Shown: positions 1 through 9,754 of the stretch, one piece after another
Numbering within the stretch: the stretch's first letter is position 1
Layout of the letters: each line of letters starts with the position of its first letter
Source: an uncultured Klebsiella sp.
Lineage (GTDB): Bacteria > Pseudomonadota > Gammaproteobacteria > Enterobacterales > Enterobacteriaceae
Direction: 5' to 3'
Assembly: GCA_902490055.1 (NCBI GenBank)
Contig: CABUCP010000071.1
Coordinates: forward strand, 1 to 9,831
DNA length: 9,831 nt
Made by a program: the position numbers and the translations under genes
The notes under the pieces: model-generated
Told to the model about the DNA's origin: nothing
The model's database searches: none
The model's input: only the letters and a program-made list of their open reading frames with translations

Positions 1-2610
<2,610 letters not shown>

Positions 2611-2611
<1 letters not shown>

Positions 2612-3108
2612 TGAGTAAATCGATCTGTTCAACGGGGCTACGCTGGCTGTGGGTCGTCGTAGCCGTGCTGATTATCGATCTGGGCAGCAAATTCCTGATC
2701 CTCCAGAACTTCGCTCTGGGGGAGACGGTTTCGCTGTTCCCGTCGCTTAATCTGCATTATGCGCGCAACTACGGCGCGGCTTTTAGCTTCCTCGCCGACA
2801 GCGGCGGCTGGCAGCGCTGGTTCTTCGCCGGGATTGCGGTCGGCATCTGCGTGGTGCTGGCGGTGATGATGTACCGTTCGAAGGCGACGCAAAAGCTGAA
2901 CAACATTGCCTACGCGCTGATCATTGGCGGCGCGTTGGGTAACCTGTTTGACCGTCTGTGGCACGGCTTCGTGGTCGATATGATCGACTTCTACGTCGGC
3001 GACTGGCATTTCGCCACCTTCAACCTTGCCGATAGCGCCATCTGCATCGGCGCGGCGCTGATCGTGCTGGAAGGCTTCTTGCCTTCCAGTGCTAAAAAAG
3101 CATCATAA
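2611..3108 (+). CDS. lspA: Lipoprotein signal peptidase (signal peptidase II)
   Basis: Inner-membrane aspartyl protease that removes the signal peptide from diacylglyceryl-modified prolipoproteins. The 165 residues match the usual family length. Four hydrophobic segments are visible at about 11-27, 70-88, 97-112 and 139-156. Conserved motifs are IDLGSK (Asp23), [28 protein letters not shown] (Asp123) and FNLADSA (Asp141); the two last aspartates correspond to the known catalytic dyad. The start overlaps the ileS stop by one base, the standard ileS-lspA arrangement of enterobacteria, and translation is probably coupled to ileS. A REP pair follows before fkpB. Confidence 0.97.
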
Positions 3109-3114
3109 AAAATT

Positions 3115-3151
3115 GCCGGATGGCGACGCTAAAGCGTTCTATCCGGCCTAC
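3115..3151 (+). repeat. REP element (first unit of a BIME)
   Basis: Imperfect palindrome opening with GCCGGATGGCG and closing with TATCCGGCCTAC, the classic enterobacterial REP/PU form. It begins six bases after the lspA stop codon. Transcribed, it would fold into a stem with outer pairing GCCGGAT/ATCCGGC. Such elements often stabilise upstream mRNA or bind DNA gyrase and IHF; none of those roles can be read from the sequence here. Confidence 0.85.
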
Positions 3152-3171
3152 AGTATACATCGGCCTTTGTT

Positions 3172-3198
3172 GGCCCGGTAAGCGTAGCGCCACCGGGC
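3172..3198 (-). repeat. REP element (second unit, inverted)
   Basis: The palindrome GGCCCGGTAAGCG...CCACCGGGC, read on the minus strand, is the REP variant common in Klebsiella (GCCCGGTGGCG...TTACCGGGCC). It is inverted relative to the unit at 3115-3151 and 20 bp away, so the two form a bacterial interspersed mosaic element in the 126-bp lspA-fkpB gap. The rest of the gap shows no clear promoter or terminator. Confidence 0.8.
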
Positions 3199-3234
3199 AA
3201 ACAAGCGGCGGCAATGTAAAAAGAGCAAACCTGC

Positions 3235-3684
3235 ATGTCTAACTCTGTACAGAGCAACAGCGCGGTGCTGGTGCACTTCACGCTGAAACTGGATGATGGC
3301 TCCACCGCCGAATCCACACGCGGCAACGGTAAACCGGCGCTGTTTCGTCTTGGCGATGCCTCGCTTTCCGAAGGGCTGGAGCAGCATCTGCTGGGGCTGA
3401 AAGCCGGCGATAAAACCACGTTCTCGCTGGAGCCTGACGCCGCGTTCGGCGTGCCGACTCCGGACCTGATCCAATATTTCTCTCGCCGCGAGTTTATCGA
3501 TGCCGGCGAACCGGAAATTGGCGCAATTATGCTCTTTACCGCAATGGATGGCAGCGAAATGCCCGGCGTGATCCGCGAAGTGAACGGCGATTCCATCACC
3601 GTCGACTTCAACCATCCGCTGGCCGGGCGTACCGTTCATTTTGATATTGAAGTGCTGGAAGTCGATCCGGCGCTGGAGGGGTAA
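3235..3684 (+). CDS. fkpB: FKBP-type peptidyl-prolyl cis-trans isomerase FkpB (SlpA)
   Basis: Cytoplasmic SlyD-like prolyl isomerase and chaperone. The 149 residues equal the E. coli FkpB length. Recognisable parts are the N-terminal FKBP strand [14 protein letters not shown], the [17 protein letters not shown] segment, an insert-in-flap chaperone domain beginning around [16 protein letters not shown], and the C-terminal [17 protein letters not shown] strand. The SlyD-type His-rich metal tail is absent, as expected for FkpB. The start was chosen for family length and a weak AAAAAGAGC ribosome site. It lies between lspA and ispH in the conserved order and is probably co-transcribed with them across the REP pair. 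Confidence 0.95.
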   Translation: MSNSVQSNSAVLVHFTLKLDDGSTAESTRGNGKPALFRLGDASLSEGLEQHLLGLKAGDKTTFSLEPDAAFGVPTPDLIQYFSRREFIDAGEPEIGAIMLFTAMDGSEMPGVIREVNGDSITVDFNHPLAGRTVHFDIEVLEVDPALEG

Positions 3685-3685
3685 G

Positions 3686-4636
3686 ATGCAGATCCTGTTG
3701 GCTAACCCGCGCGGTTTTTGCGCCGGCGTTGACCGCGCTATCAGCATTGTAGAAAACGCGCTGACGTTATACGGCGCGCCGATCTATGTTCGTCACGAAG
3801 TTGTCCATAACCGCTATGTCGTCGATAGCCTGCGCCAGCGCGGGGCGATTTTTATCGAGCAGATTAGCGAAGTGCCGGACGGCGCGATCCTGATTTTCTC
3901 CGCCCACGGCGTGTCGCAGGCGGTACGCAATGAAGCGAAGAGCCGCGATCTGACGGTCTTCGATGCCACCTGTCCGCTGGTGACTAAAGTCCATATGGAA
4001 GTCGCCCGCGCCAGTCGTCGCGGCGAAGAGTCGATTCTAATCGGCCACGCCGGGCACCCGGAAGTTGAAGGCACCATGGGCCAGTACAATAACCCCGAAG
4101 GGGGCATGTACCTGGTTGAGTCGCCGGAAGACGTGCTGACGCTGGAAGTCAAAAACGATGCCCGTCTGTCGTTTATGACCCAGACAACGCTCTCCGTCGA
4201 TGACACTTCCGACGTCATCGATGCGCTGCGCGAGCGCTTCCCGAAAATCGTCGGCCCGCGCAAAGACGATATTTGCTACGCCACCACTAACCGTCAGGAA
4301 GCCGTGCGCGCGCTGGCCGAGCAGGCTGATGTAGTGCTGGTGGTCGGTTCGAAAAACTCCTCTAACTCCAACCGCCTGGCTGAACTGGCGCAGCGGATGG
4401 GGAAAGCGGCCTATCTTATCGACGATGCCACCGATATCCAGGAGTCGTGGGTGAAATCCGCAGCCTGCGTCGGCGTCACCGCGGGCGCATCGGCGCCGGA
4501 TATTCTGGTGCAGAACGTGATTGCCCGCCTGCAGGAGCTGGGCGGCGGCGAAGCCGTGCCGTTGGAAGGTCGTGAAGAGAATATCGTTTTCGAGGTGCCG
4601 AAAGAGCTGCGTGTGGATGTCCGTGAAGTAGAGTAA
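3686..4636 (+). CDS. ispH: 4-hydroxy-3-methylbut-2-enyl diphosphate reductase
   Basis: Last enzyme of the MEP isoprenoid pathway, converting HMBPP to IPP and DMAPP with an iron-sulfur cluster. The 316 residues match E. coli IspH. Cluster ligands Cys12 ([10 protein letters not shown]), Cys96 ([11 protein letters not shown]) and Cys197 ([11 protein letters not shown]) are present, as are substrate-pocket residues His41, His74, His124, Glu126, Thr167 and the SSNSNR stretch at 225-230. The frame is open further upstream to 3641, but the start at 3686 is chosen because GGAGGGG at 3675-3681 sits six bases before it and because it restores family length. It begins one base after the fkpB stop. A strong terminator follows at 4663-4692. 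Confidence 0.98.
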   Translation: MQILLANPRGFCAGVDRAISIVENALTLYGAPIYVRHEVVHNRYVVDSLRQRGAIFIEQISEVPDGAILIFSAHGVSQAVRNEAKSRDLTVFDATCPLVTKVHMEVARASRRGEESILIGHAGHPEVEGTMGQYNNPEGGMYLVESPEDVLTLEVKNDARLSFMTQTTLSVDDTSDVIDALRERFPKIVGPRKDDICYATTNRQEAVRALAEQADVVLVVGSKNSSNSNRLAELAQRMGKAAYLIDDATDIQESWVKSAACVGVTAGASAPDILVQNVIARLQELGGGEAVPLEGREENIVFEVPKELRVDVREVE

Positions 4637-4662
4637 GTTCTTTCGCCCATCAGTATGAGAAG

Positions 4663-4692
4663 ATGCCAGACTTAACGTCTGGCATTTTTTTT
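4663..4692 (+). terminator. Rho-independent terminator after ispH
   Basis: Perfect 9-bp stem ATGCCAGAC/GTCTGGCAT with a 5-base loop (TTAAC), followed by eight T residues ending at 4692. It closes the ileS-lspA-fkpB-ispH operon. The Shine-Dalgarno of rihC starts at the next base. Confidence 0.93.
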
Positions 4693-4703
4693 GGGAGAAA
4701 ACC

Positions 4704-5618
4704 ATGCGCTTACCGATTATTCTCGACACCGATCCGGGGATTGACGATGCGGCGGCGATTGCCGCCGCGCTGTTCTCGCCACAGCTGGATTTGCAATTGA
4801 TGACCACGGTGGCGGGCAACGTCTCGGTGGAGAAGACCACCCGCAACGCGCTGCAGCTGCTGCATTTCTGGAATGCTGACGTGCCGCTGGCGCAGGGGGC
4901 GTCGATGCCGCTGGTGCGCCCGCTGCGCGATGCCGCTTCGGTGCACGGCGAATCCGGCATGGAGGGCTATGATTTCGTCGAACATAACCGCCAGCCGTTA
5001 GCAAAACCGGCGTTTCAGGCGATCCGCGATGCGCTGATGCACGCGCCGGAACCCGTGACTCTGGTGGCCATCGGCCCGCTGACCAATATTGCCCTGCTGA
5101 TAACGCAGTATCCTGAGTGCCTGTTTAATATTCGTCGGCTGGTGCTGATGGGCGGCTCGGCAGGGCGCGGCAATTTTACCCCTAACGCCGAGTTCAATAT
5201 CGCCATCGATCCGGAAGCCGCGGCAAAAGTCTTCCACAGCGGGCTGGATATTGTGATGTGCGGGCTGGACGTCACCAACAAGGCGATGCTGGCGGCGGAT
5301 TATCTCGCGACCCTGCCGACGCTGAACCAGACCGGCAAAATGCTCCATGCGCTGTTTAGCCACTATCGCAGCGGCAGTATGACCAGCGGCCTGAGGATGC
5401 ATGATTTATGCGCCATCGCGTGGCTGGCGCGCCCGGAACTGTTTACGCTCAAACCCTGCTTTGTGGCGGTAGAGACGCAGGGAACCTGGACTTCCGGCAC
5501 GACGGTAGTCGATATTGAAGGGCGGCTGGGGCAACCGGCGAATGCGCAGGTGGCGCTGGATCTCGATGTTGCCGGCTTCCAGCGCTGGGCGGCGGAGGTT
5601 ATCGCTCTGGCGCCATAG
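4704..5618 (+). CDS. rihC: Non-specific ribonucleoside hydrolase RihC
   Basis: Cytoplasmic calcium-dependent N-glycosidase that splits purine and pyrimidine ribonucleosides into base and ribose for salvage. The 304 residues equal E. coli RihC and the sequence is very similar throughout. The N-terminal signature DTDPGIDD (Asp8, Asp10, Asp14, Asp15) forms the calcium and ribose site. NAEFN (161-165), His81 in SVHGESG, and His233-Asp234 in [10 protein letters not shown] complete the active site. The ribosome site GGGAG at 4693-4697 is well placed. Only 11 bp separate the start from the ispH terminator, so no promoter fits between them; transcription must come from readthrough or from a promoter upstream of the hairpin. 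The 3' end overlaps the convergent LysR gene by 20 bp. Confidence 0.96.
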   Translation: MRLPIILDTDPGIDDAAAIAAALFSPQLDLQLMTTVAGNVSVEKTTRNALQLLHFWNADVPLAQGASMPLVRPLRDAASVHGESGMEGYDFVEHNRQPLAKPAFQAIRDALMHAPEPVTLVAIGPLTNIALLITQYPECLFNIRRLVLMGGSAGRGNFTPNAEFNIAIDPEAAAKVFHSGLDIVMCGLDVTNKAMLAADYLATLPTLNQTGKMLHALFSHYRSGSMTSGLRMHDLCAIAWLARPELFTLKPCFVAVETQGTWTSGTTVVDIEGRLGQPANAQVALDLDVAGFQRWAAEVIALAP

Positions 5619-6525
5619 TTGGCAGCAGCGCCGGCACCTTTTCGCTCAGGTAATCAATCATTGCCCGCATTCTGGCGGGCATATGCTTATGCCCCGACCA
5701 CAGTAGCCACAGGTTGCCAGAGTAGCTGCTGATAAATTCCCATTCCGCCAGCACTTGCACAATTTCACCCTGTGCCAGCGCCTCGCGGGCGGTAAACAGC
5801 GGCAGACTGCCGATCCCTAGATGTTGTTTAACCGCATCGAGACGCACGGCGGTGTGGTTGGCGGCGTAGCGCCCGTGGGTTTGAATTGTTTCGCTTTTAC
5901 CTTCGCGACGGAACTTCCAGCGCGCGTCGGCGGGCGTTTCGCCAAGGCTGATGCAGCTATGCGCGCGCAGATCCTGCGGGGTCTGCGGCGTACCGTGACG
6001 CTGTAAATATTGTTCAGTGGCGCAGATCACATGGGTAACCGGCATCAGCGGTTTACCGTACAGGCCGGGGGAAGGGGAATGGGTGATGCGCAGCGCCAAA
6101 TCAATGCCATCGTCGATAAAATCGAGGTCGCGATCCTCCAGCCGCAGGCAAACGTCTACCTGCGGATAACGGCTGAAAAACTCCATCATTAGCGGATGGA
6201 TCACAAAGCGCCCGACGGCTTTCGGCACGCTCAGGGTCAGTTTGCCCTGCGCCACCGTTTGAGTACTCCCGGCGGAGTCCATGGCCTGTCGCGCCGCCTC
6301 CAGCATCTCCAGCGCATGTTCATACACCGTTTTCCCGGTATCGCTCAGGCGCAGCTTACGTGTGGTCCTGTGCAGCAGTTTGCAGCCCATCTCCTGCTCC
6401 AGCCGCGATACGCTGCGGCTCACGGCGGAAGGGGTAATGCCGTTCTGGCGGGCGACGGCGGAGAAGCTCCCTTGTTCGACAATCTGGACGAACAGGGCGA
6501 GGTCCGGTAGCAGGTTCAGGTTCAT
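5599..6525 (-). CDS. LysR-family transcriptional regulator
   Basis: 308-residue LysR-type DNA-binding regulator. The N-terminal winged helix-turn-helix spans about residues 5-62, with the typical pattern [32 protein letters not shown], shortened here to its key residues: Gly19-Ser20-Phe21, Pro32-Ser33-Ala34-Val35 and Arg41-Leu42-Glu43. The effector domain follows from about residue 90 (GKLTLSVP onward) with the usual periplasmic-binding-protein fold pattern. Ligand and target are not recognisable. The start at 6525 was preferred over upstream in-frame codons because of GAAGG six bases before it and the normal LysR length. It is divergent from the AlaX-like gene, the usual arrangement for a LysR regulator and its target, so alaX is the first candidate target. 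Its 3' end overlaps rihC on the opposite strand by 20 bp. Confidence 0.9.
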   Translation of the reverse strand: MNLNLLPDLALFVQIVEQGSFSAVARQNGITPSAVSRSVSRLEQEMGCKLLHRTTRKLRLSDTGKTVYEHALEMLEAARQAMDSAGSTQTVAQGKLTLSVPKAVGRFVIHPLMMEFFSRYPQVDVCLRLEDRDLDFIDDGIDLALRITHSPSPGLYGKPLMPVTHVICATEQYLQRHGTPQTPQDLRAHSCISLGETPADARWKFRREGKSETIQTHGRYAANHTAVRLDAVKQHLGIGSLPLFTAREALAQGEIVQVLAEWEFISSYSGNLWLLWSGHKHMPARMRAMIDYLSEKVPALLPTMAPER

Positions 6526-6617
6526 TTGTGCCTTCGAGACAAAAGTGCATTGGTTGTCGATGGGATTATCGCTATCGATATTATCAATATACTGTGCTGA
6601 CACCGAGGAGAACAATT
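6526..6617. promoter_or_regulatory. Divergent lysR-alaX control region
   Basis: A 92-bp A+T-rich gap between two divergent genes. It holds two adjoining 9-mers, TATCGATAT (6573-6581) and TATCAATAT (6582-6590), the first containing the palindrome ATCGAT; together they may be a LysR-type operator. TATACT at 6588-6593 is a possible -10 box for the plus-strand gene, but no good -35 hexamer stands at the right distance, which would suit an activator-dependent promoter. On the minus strand GATAAT (about 6565-6570) is a possible -10 for lysR. The assignments are pattern-based only. Confidence 0.45.
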
Positions 6618-7247
6618 ATGACTGAACGCATTTATTACACCAGCGACGCCACCGAAGGGCGCGCACAGATTGTCGGCTGCAGCGCCGAAGCCGATGGCCG
6701 TTATGCGATTGAACTGGATCGCACATTGTTTCATCCGCAGGGCGGCGGGCAACCGTCCGATGGCGGCTGGATTGCCGGAGAGCCGGTGATGGCGGTCACT
6801 ACGCGCGGCGATAGCGTGCTGCATATCGTTGCACAGCCGCTGCCGGAGGGCGAGGTAGAGATGCGAATCGATGCGTCTGCGCGACTATTGCATGCTCGCT
6901 TGCACTCTGCCGGTCACTTACTGGGGTTGGCCGGCGAACAGTTCGGCTGGCGGCCGGTGAAAGCGCATCACTGGCCGGGAGAGGGGCGGATTACCTTTGC
7001 TGCCGGCGCTGGCGCCACGTTGCCGGAAGCCAGCGCGCTGTTGGCGCAGGTGAGCGCGTGGCGGCAGCAGGATTTACCGCGTCGGGTGGCCTTCGCCGAT
7101 GGCTTACGCACCGTCGGCTTTGGCGAGCTGCCGGCCTATCCCTGCGGCGGCACCCATGTCGCCAGCCTGGCGGCGCTGGGGAATATTGCTATCAGCCAGC
7201 TGAAAATGAAAAAAGGGCAGATGATCGTCAGCTATACCCTCGAATAA
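6618..7247 (+). CDS. Stand-alone alanyl-tRNA editing protein (AlaX family)
   Basis: 209-residue homologue of the editing domain of alanyl-tRNA synthetase, without aminoacylation or C-Ala domains. AlaX proteins hydrolyse mischarged Ser- or Gly-tRNA-Ala in trans in the cytoplasm. An N-terminal barrel part contains FHPQGGGQPSDGG (residues 38-50), typical of the AlaX-M type. The zinc site is complete: His96 and His100 in HSAGH, and Cys176 and His180 in CGGTH. The start has GAGGAG at 6605-6610, seven bases upstream; further in-frame methionines upstream lack a ribosome site and would run into the control region. Some relatives are annotated only as metal-dependent hydrolases, so the exact substrate is inferred. 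It is divergent from the LysR gene and ends 5 bp from the convergent citB end. Confidence 0.88.
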   Translation: MTERIYYTSDATEGRAQIVGCSAEADGRYAIELDRTLFHPQGGGQPSDGGWIAGEPVMAVTTRGDSVLHIVAQPLPEGEVEMRIDASARLLHARLHSAGHLLGLAGEQFGWRPVKAHHWPGEGRITFAAGAGATLPEASALLAQVSAWRQQDLPRRVAFADGLRTVGFGELPAYPCGGTHVASLAALGNIAISQLKMKKGQMIVSYTLE

Positions 7248-7252
7248 GTATA

Positions 7253-7900
7253 TCAGGCGTGCTCAGGGTAGGGATGCTTGCCGCGATAAATACGCTCCGG
7301 TCGGCCGACTTTGCCATAGCTGATTTCCGCTTCCAGAATATCGTTTTTAACCCCTTGCTCGAGATAGCGACGAGCGGTGGTTTTACTGCTACCGAGGATG
7401 CGGGCCAGCGAGTCGGCGGTATGTACCACCTCCGGGTCGGAGAATAGCTGCAGCACGCGGTTAAAGGTGCTTTCATCAATCCCGCGAGCCGGCACGCCAG
7501 CGGGCTCCGTTTGCTCCCGGGCCTGGATATTAAATAGCGCGTCGACGTGAGTTTGGCTGGCCTGTTCGCTGGAACGTAACGAACTGCGATAGCGGGCAAA
7601 GCGCTCAAGGGTGTGCTGTAAGCGCTGATAATGTACTGGCTTGATCAGATAGTCGAATACCCCCAGACGCAACGCCTCGCTGATGGTATCCATATGATTA
7701 TCGGCGGTAATAAAGATAATTCGCCCTTTGTAGTTGGTGCTGACGGCGTGGCGAATCAGCTCTAATCCCTTGCCGTCGGGAAGAAAGTTATCCAGCAGGA
7801 TCAGCTGCGGCTGGTAGAGACGCAGCAGCTTTTTCGCGCTTTCCAGCTTATCCGCAATGCCGATCACGTTGAACTGGGGAAACTGTTTGATGGTATCCAT
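7253..7900 (-). CDS. citB: Citrate response regulator CitB, receiver N-terminus missing
   Basis: CitB/DpiA-family response regulator that, phosphorylated by CitA, activates citrate-fermentation genes. Starting at the second methionine (7900) gives 215 residues; a start at 7909 would add three. Neither has a strong ribosome site, but GAG lies nine bases before 7900. Visible parts are the phospho-acceptor Asp37 in LILLDNFLPDG, Thr65 (FITADN), Lys87 (LIKP) and a C-terminal helix-turn-helix domain around 150-205 ending GKVGRPERIY. The family's first strand and acidic pair (for example LLIVEDE in E. coli DpiA) plus most of helix 1 are absent: the frame goes straight from MDT to IKQFPQF, about 17-19 residues short. 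K. pneumoniae CitB, as I recall, has 234 residues with Asp56 phosphorylated, which fits an in-frame loss. Phosphorylation is probably impaired. It overlaps citA by 53 bp. Confidence 0.88.
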   Translation of the reverse strand: MDTIKQFPQFNVIGIADKLESAKKLLRLYQPQLILLDNFLPDGKGLELIRHAVSTNYKGRIIFITADNHMDTISEALRLGVFDYLIKPVHYQRLQHTLERFARYRSSLRSSEQASQTHVDALFNIQAREQTEPAGVPARGIDESTFNRVLQLFSDPEVVHTADSLARILGSSKTTARRYLEQGVKNDILEAEISYGKVGRPERIYRGKHPYPEHA

Positions 7901-9536
7901 GATGTTCATCTCGGGTCAGGGGAATATAAAGAGTAAAAATGGTGCCAAAAGGAATATTGTCTTCGACGACGATGCTGCCGCCTGCTTGTTCTACGTAACT
8001 GCGCACCAGCCAGAGTCCGATACCGTGATCGCCGCTGGCGCTGCTGGTGACGCCGCGCTCGAAGATCCGATCGCGTAGCGCCTCGTCAATGCCGCATCCC
8101 TGGTCGGCGATCTCGACGATCACCTCATGGCCATCGCTGTTGATCAAACATTCGATCTGTTTTGATCCCTGCGGTTGGCGCAAAGTGGCATTGTAGGCGT
8201 TATCAAGAAGATTCCCCACGATCGAGATCCATTCATTGTGAGAAAGCGCGCGAGGAAGTTTATCGACGAAACAGGCCGGGTCGAACACCAGCTCAAGGCC
8301 GAGCTCTTTGGCCCGGTAATATTTGCCGATCAGCAGGCCGGCAAGGTGGTTATCGTGGAAATTACGCGCAATGAAATCGAGCACTTTCTGGTGGCTATCC
8401 GACTGCTGTTGAATCAGATCCAGCGCGTGATCGTAGCGCCTAAGAAACAGCAGGCCAGCAATGGTCGAGATCAGATTACGGTGTTCATGTTGTACGGCGC
8501 GCAGGTTGTCGGCATACAGCTGCACCTGGCTGAGCTGCAGGCTCAGGGTATTAATATCATCTTTACTGCGAAAGCTAATCACCCAGCCTCGCGGCGCATT
8601 ATTTAGGGTTACCGCCATGCGGCTGGCGATCACTTTGATCTGATTGAAGGTGACTATCTCATCTTTTTTATTCTCCTGCGGCGCATCATAGAAAAAAGCT
8701 TCCTGCGAGATAATGCTGCTGATCCCTTTGCCAATCAGCGCCGGCTCCGGTTGGCTCAGATTGAGCAGACGGCGAGCGGCTTGATTAATGGCGGTGATCT
8801 TATAATTTGAATCGATAGCGATAAGCCCTTCAAACACCGATTCAAAGAGCACGCTTTGCTGGATGAGCAGTTGTGATAGCTGCTGGGGCTCCATATTGAG
8901 CATCTGCTTTTTGATATGCAGCGAGAAGCGACGGGCGCAATACAGCAGAACCAGCAGGACGATCGCCATCGGAATAAGCAGCGAACTTATCTGCAGGCTG
9001 AGCCAGTTTTCCAACTGTTCGATGGTATAGCCGACCGAGACGATACCGAGTACTTTGCCGCTGCTGTCCTGAATCGGCGATTTTCCGCGTAGTGACGAAC
9101 CCAACGAACCCTTGCGCACCGACACGTAGCTTTTGGCGTTATACAGCGCCTCATCGCTATCACCGCCCTCCATAAATTTGCCGATTTCATCAGGATTGAC
9201 GTGGTACAGGCGCTGGCCTTTAGCATCGCCGACGGTGATGTAAGTGGCATCGGAGAACGAGCGCATGGGGTCGATAAGCGCTTTGATTTTGGCGAGATCG
9301 TGTTGCTGTACCGCTTCCACAAGCTCCGGCATCGCCGAGATCTGCATCGCCTGAATTAGCGCCCGCTGCCCCACCTGGTAATGGAGACGATCTTCGGTAA
9401 TGTTGGTCAGATACCACGACATGGCCAGCATGACGACGGTGGAGGTAAAAAGAATCAGCAGGAAGATGCGATTCTGAAACGATCGCCTTGCAAACCAGTG
9501 GGTGATTTTTCGGGTGAACATAGGGCTGATAGACAT
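7848..9536 (-). CDS. citA: Citrate sensor histidine kinase CitA
   Basis: Inner-membrane sensor kinase for external citrate. The start at 9536 (MSISPMF) gives 562 residues and puts the phospho-accepting histidine (QHEHRN) at 350, the number I recall for K. pneumoniae CitA; a GGGGAA element lies 12 bases upstream. Domains: transmembrane 1 about 24-44; periplasmic PAS citrate receptor about 45-175, with the citrate-binding basic residues known from K. pneumoniae conserved as Arg109, His112, Arg150 and Lys152; transmembrane 2 about 183-201; cytoplasmic PAS about 220-325; phospho-acceptor region at 340-380; and an ATPase domain with NLLDNAYNA (N box), DQGCGID (G1) and HGIGLWL (G2). The last 15 residues, after TRDEHHG, are read out of frame through citB and look unlike kinase sequence; without them the protein would be 547 residues, the length I remember for K. 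pneumoniae. It is the gene downstream of oadB, as in the Klebsiella citS-oadGAB-citAB operon. Confidence 0.95.
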   Translation of the reverse strand: MSISPMFTRKITHWFARRSFQNRIFLLILFTSTVVMLAMSWYLTNITEDRLHYQVGQRALIQAMQISAMPELVEAVQQHDLAKIKALIDPMRSFSDATYITVGDAKGQRLYHVNPDEIGKFMEGGDSDEALYNAKSYVSVRKGSLGSSLRGKSPIQDSSGKVLGIVSVGYTIEQLENWLSLQISSLLIPMAIVLLVLLYCARRFSLHIKKQMLNMEPQQLSQLLIQQSVLFESVFEGLIAIDSNYKITAINQAARRLLNLSQPEPALIGKGISSIISQEAFFYDAPQENKKDEIVTFNQIKVIASRMAVTLNNAPRGWVISFRSKDDINTLSLQLSQVQLYADNLRAVQHEHRNLISTIAGLLFLRRYDHALDLIQQQSDSHQKVLDFIARNFHDNHLAGLLIGKYYRAKELGLELVFDPACFVDKLPRALSHNEWISIVGNLLDNAYNATLRQPQGSKQIECLINSDGHEVIVEIADQGCGIDEALRDRIFERGVTSSASGDHGIGLWLVRSYVEQAGGSIVVEDNIPFGTIFTLYIPLTRDEHHGYHQTVSPVQRDRHCG

Positions 9537-9591
9537 TAAATTGTTATTTTCCCCGTTTCGCGGCCTGGGTGCTTCCAGACAGCGCACAGAA

Positions 9592-9604
9592 CTGAAAATT
9601 TCAG
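9592..9604. other. Short perfect palindrome upstream of citA
   Basis: CTGAAA-A-TTTCAG, a 13-base dyad centred on 9598, 56 bp before the citA start. It overlaps the U-rich tail of the adjoining terminator, so it may simply be a tail, but an operator role is possible. No function can be assigned. Confidence 0.4.
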
Positions 9605-9635
9605 AAAAGCGCCCGGTACAAAAAGCACCGGGCGC
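9602..9635 (-). terminator. Intrinsic terminator between oadB and citA
   Basis: Read on the minus strand, a perfect 9-bp stem GCGCCCGGT/ACCGGGCGC with a 9-base loop is followed by TTTTCTG. The G+C-rich stem and T-run suit rho-independent termination of the oad transcript before citAB. The T-run is only four long, so partial readthrough is likely. The stem core CCCGGT/ACCGGG resembles the REP stems nearby, and it might have derived from one. Confidence 0.7.
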
Positions 9636-9668
9636 GTGTGGCCTGCCGTCACAGCCATCTGTGAACCC

Positions 9669-9701
9669 GTAGCCCGGATATGGCGTCAGCCGCTATCCGG
9701 G
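9669..9701 (+). repeat. REP element, unit A of the oadB-citA gap
   Basis: Begins GTAG and pairs CCCGGATA (9673-9680) with TATCCGGG (9694-9701), enclosing GGCGTCAGCC. This is the common enterobacterial REP layout. It is one of three units in the 250-bp gap between citA and oadB, which has no gene. Confidence 0.82.
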
Positions 9702-9708
9702 AACCTCT

Positions 9709-9734
9709 CCCCGGCGGCGCTGCGCTTACCGGGG
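9709..9734 (-). repeat. REP element, unit B of the oadB-citA gap
   Basis: CCCCGG (9709-9714) pairs with CCGGGG (9729-9734) around a GCGGCGCTGCGC-type core, the same variant as the Klebsiella-type REP at 3172-3198 with a more G+C-rich stem. Its spacing to the flanking units is short (7 bp on the left, 20 bp on the right), consistent with one composite BIME. Confidence 0.7.
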
Positions 9735-9754
9735 CGACAAACCGGAGCGGGCCG

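Noticed and set aside
3148..3747. Long minus-strand open frame opposite fkpB and the start of ispH
   Set aside because: It is rich in Arg/His/Gln with no family pattern and lies antisense to two clear genes in G+C-rich DNA.
4637..4662. Promoter for rihC between the ispH stop and the terminator
   Set aside because: TATGAG is the best -10-like hexamer but no matching -35 lies 16-18 bp upstream, so it was not called.
4037..4960. 307-codon minus-strand open frame opposite ispH and rihC
   Set aside because: It crosses the ispH terminator and two well-supported genes, and its translation shows no domain.
6281..6625. Plus-strand open frame opposite lysR reaching the alaX start
   Set aside because: Composition is that of an antisense shadow, with no ribosome site and no recognisable domain.
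7930..7985. VVEDN motif upstream of citB as a frame-shifted receiver strand
   Set aside because: It resembles a receiver first strand, but it is in the CitA frame and is part of the conserved ATPase-domain end (GGSIVVEDNIPFGT), too far upstream to be the missing CitB strand.
9537..9600. Separate promoter for citA
   Set aside because: No -35/-10 pair with acceptable spacing was visible on the minus strand; the palindrome at 9592-9604 is noted instead.
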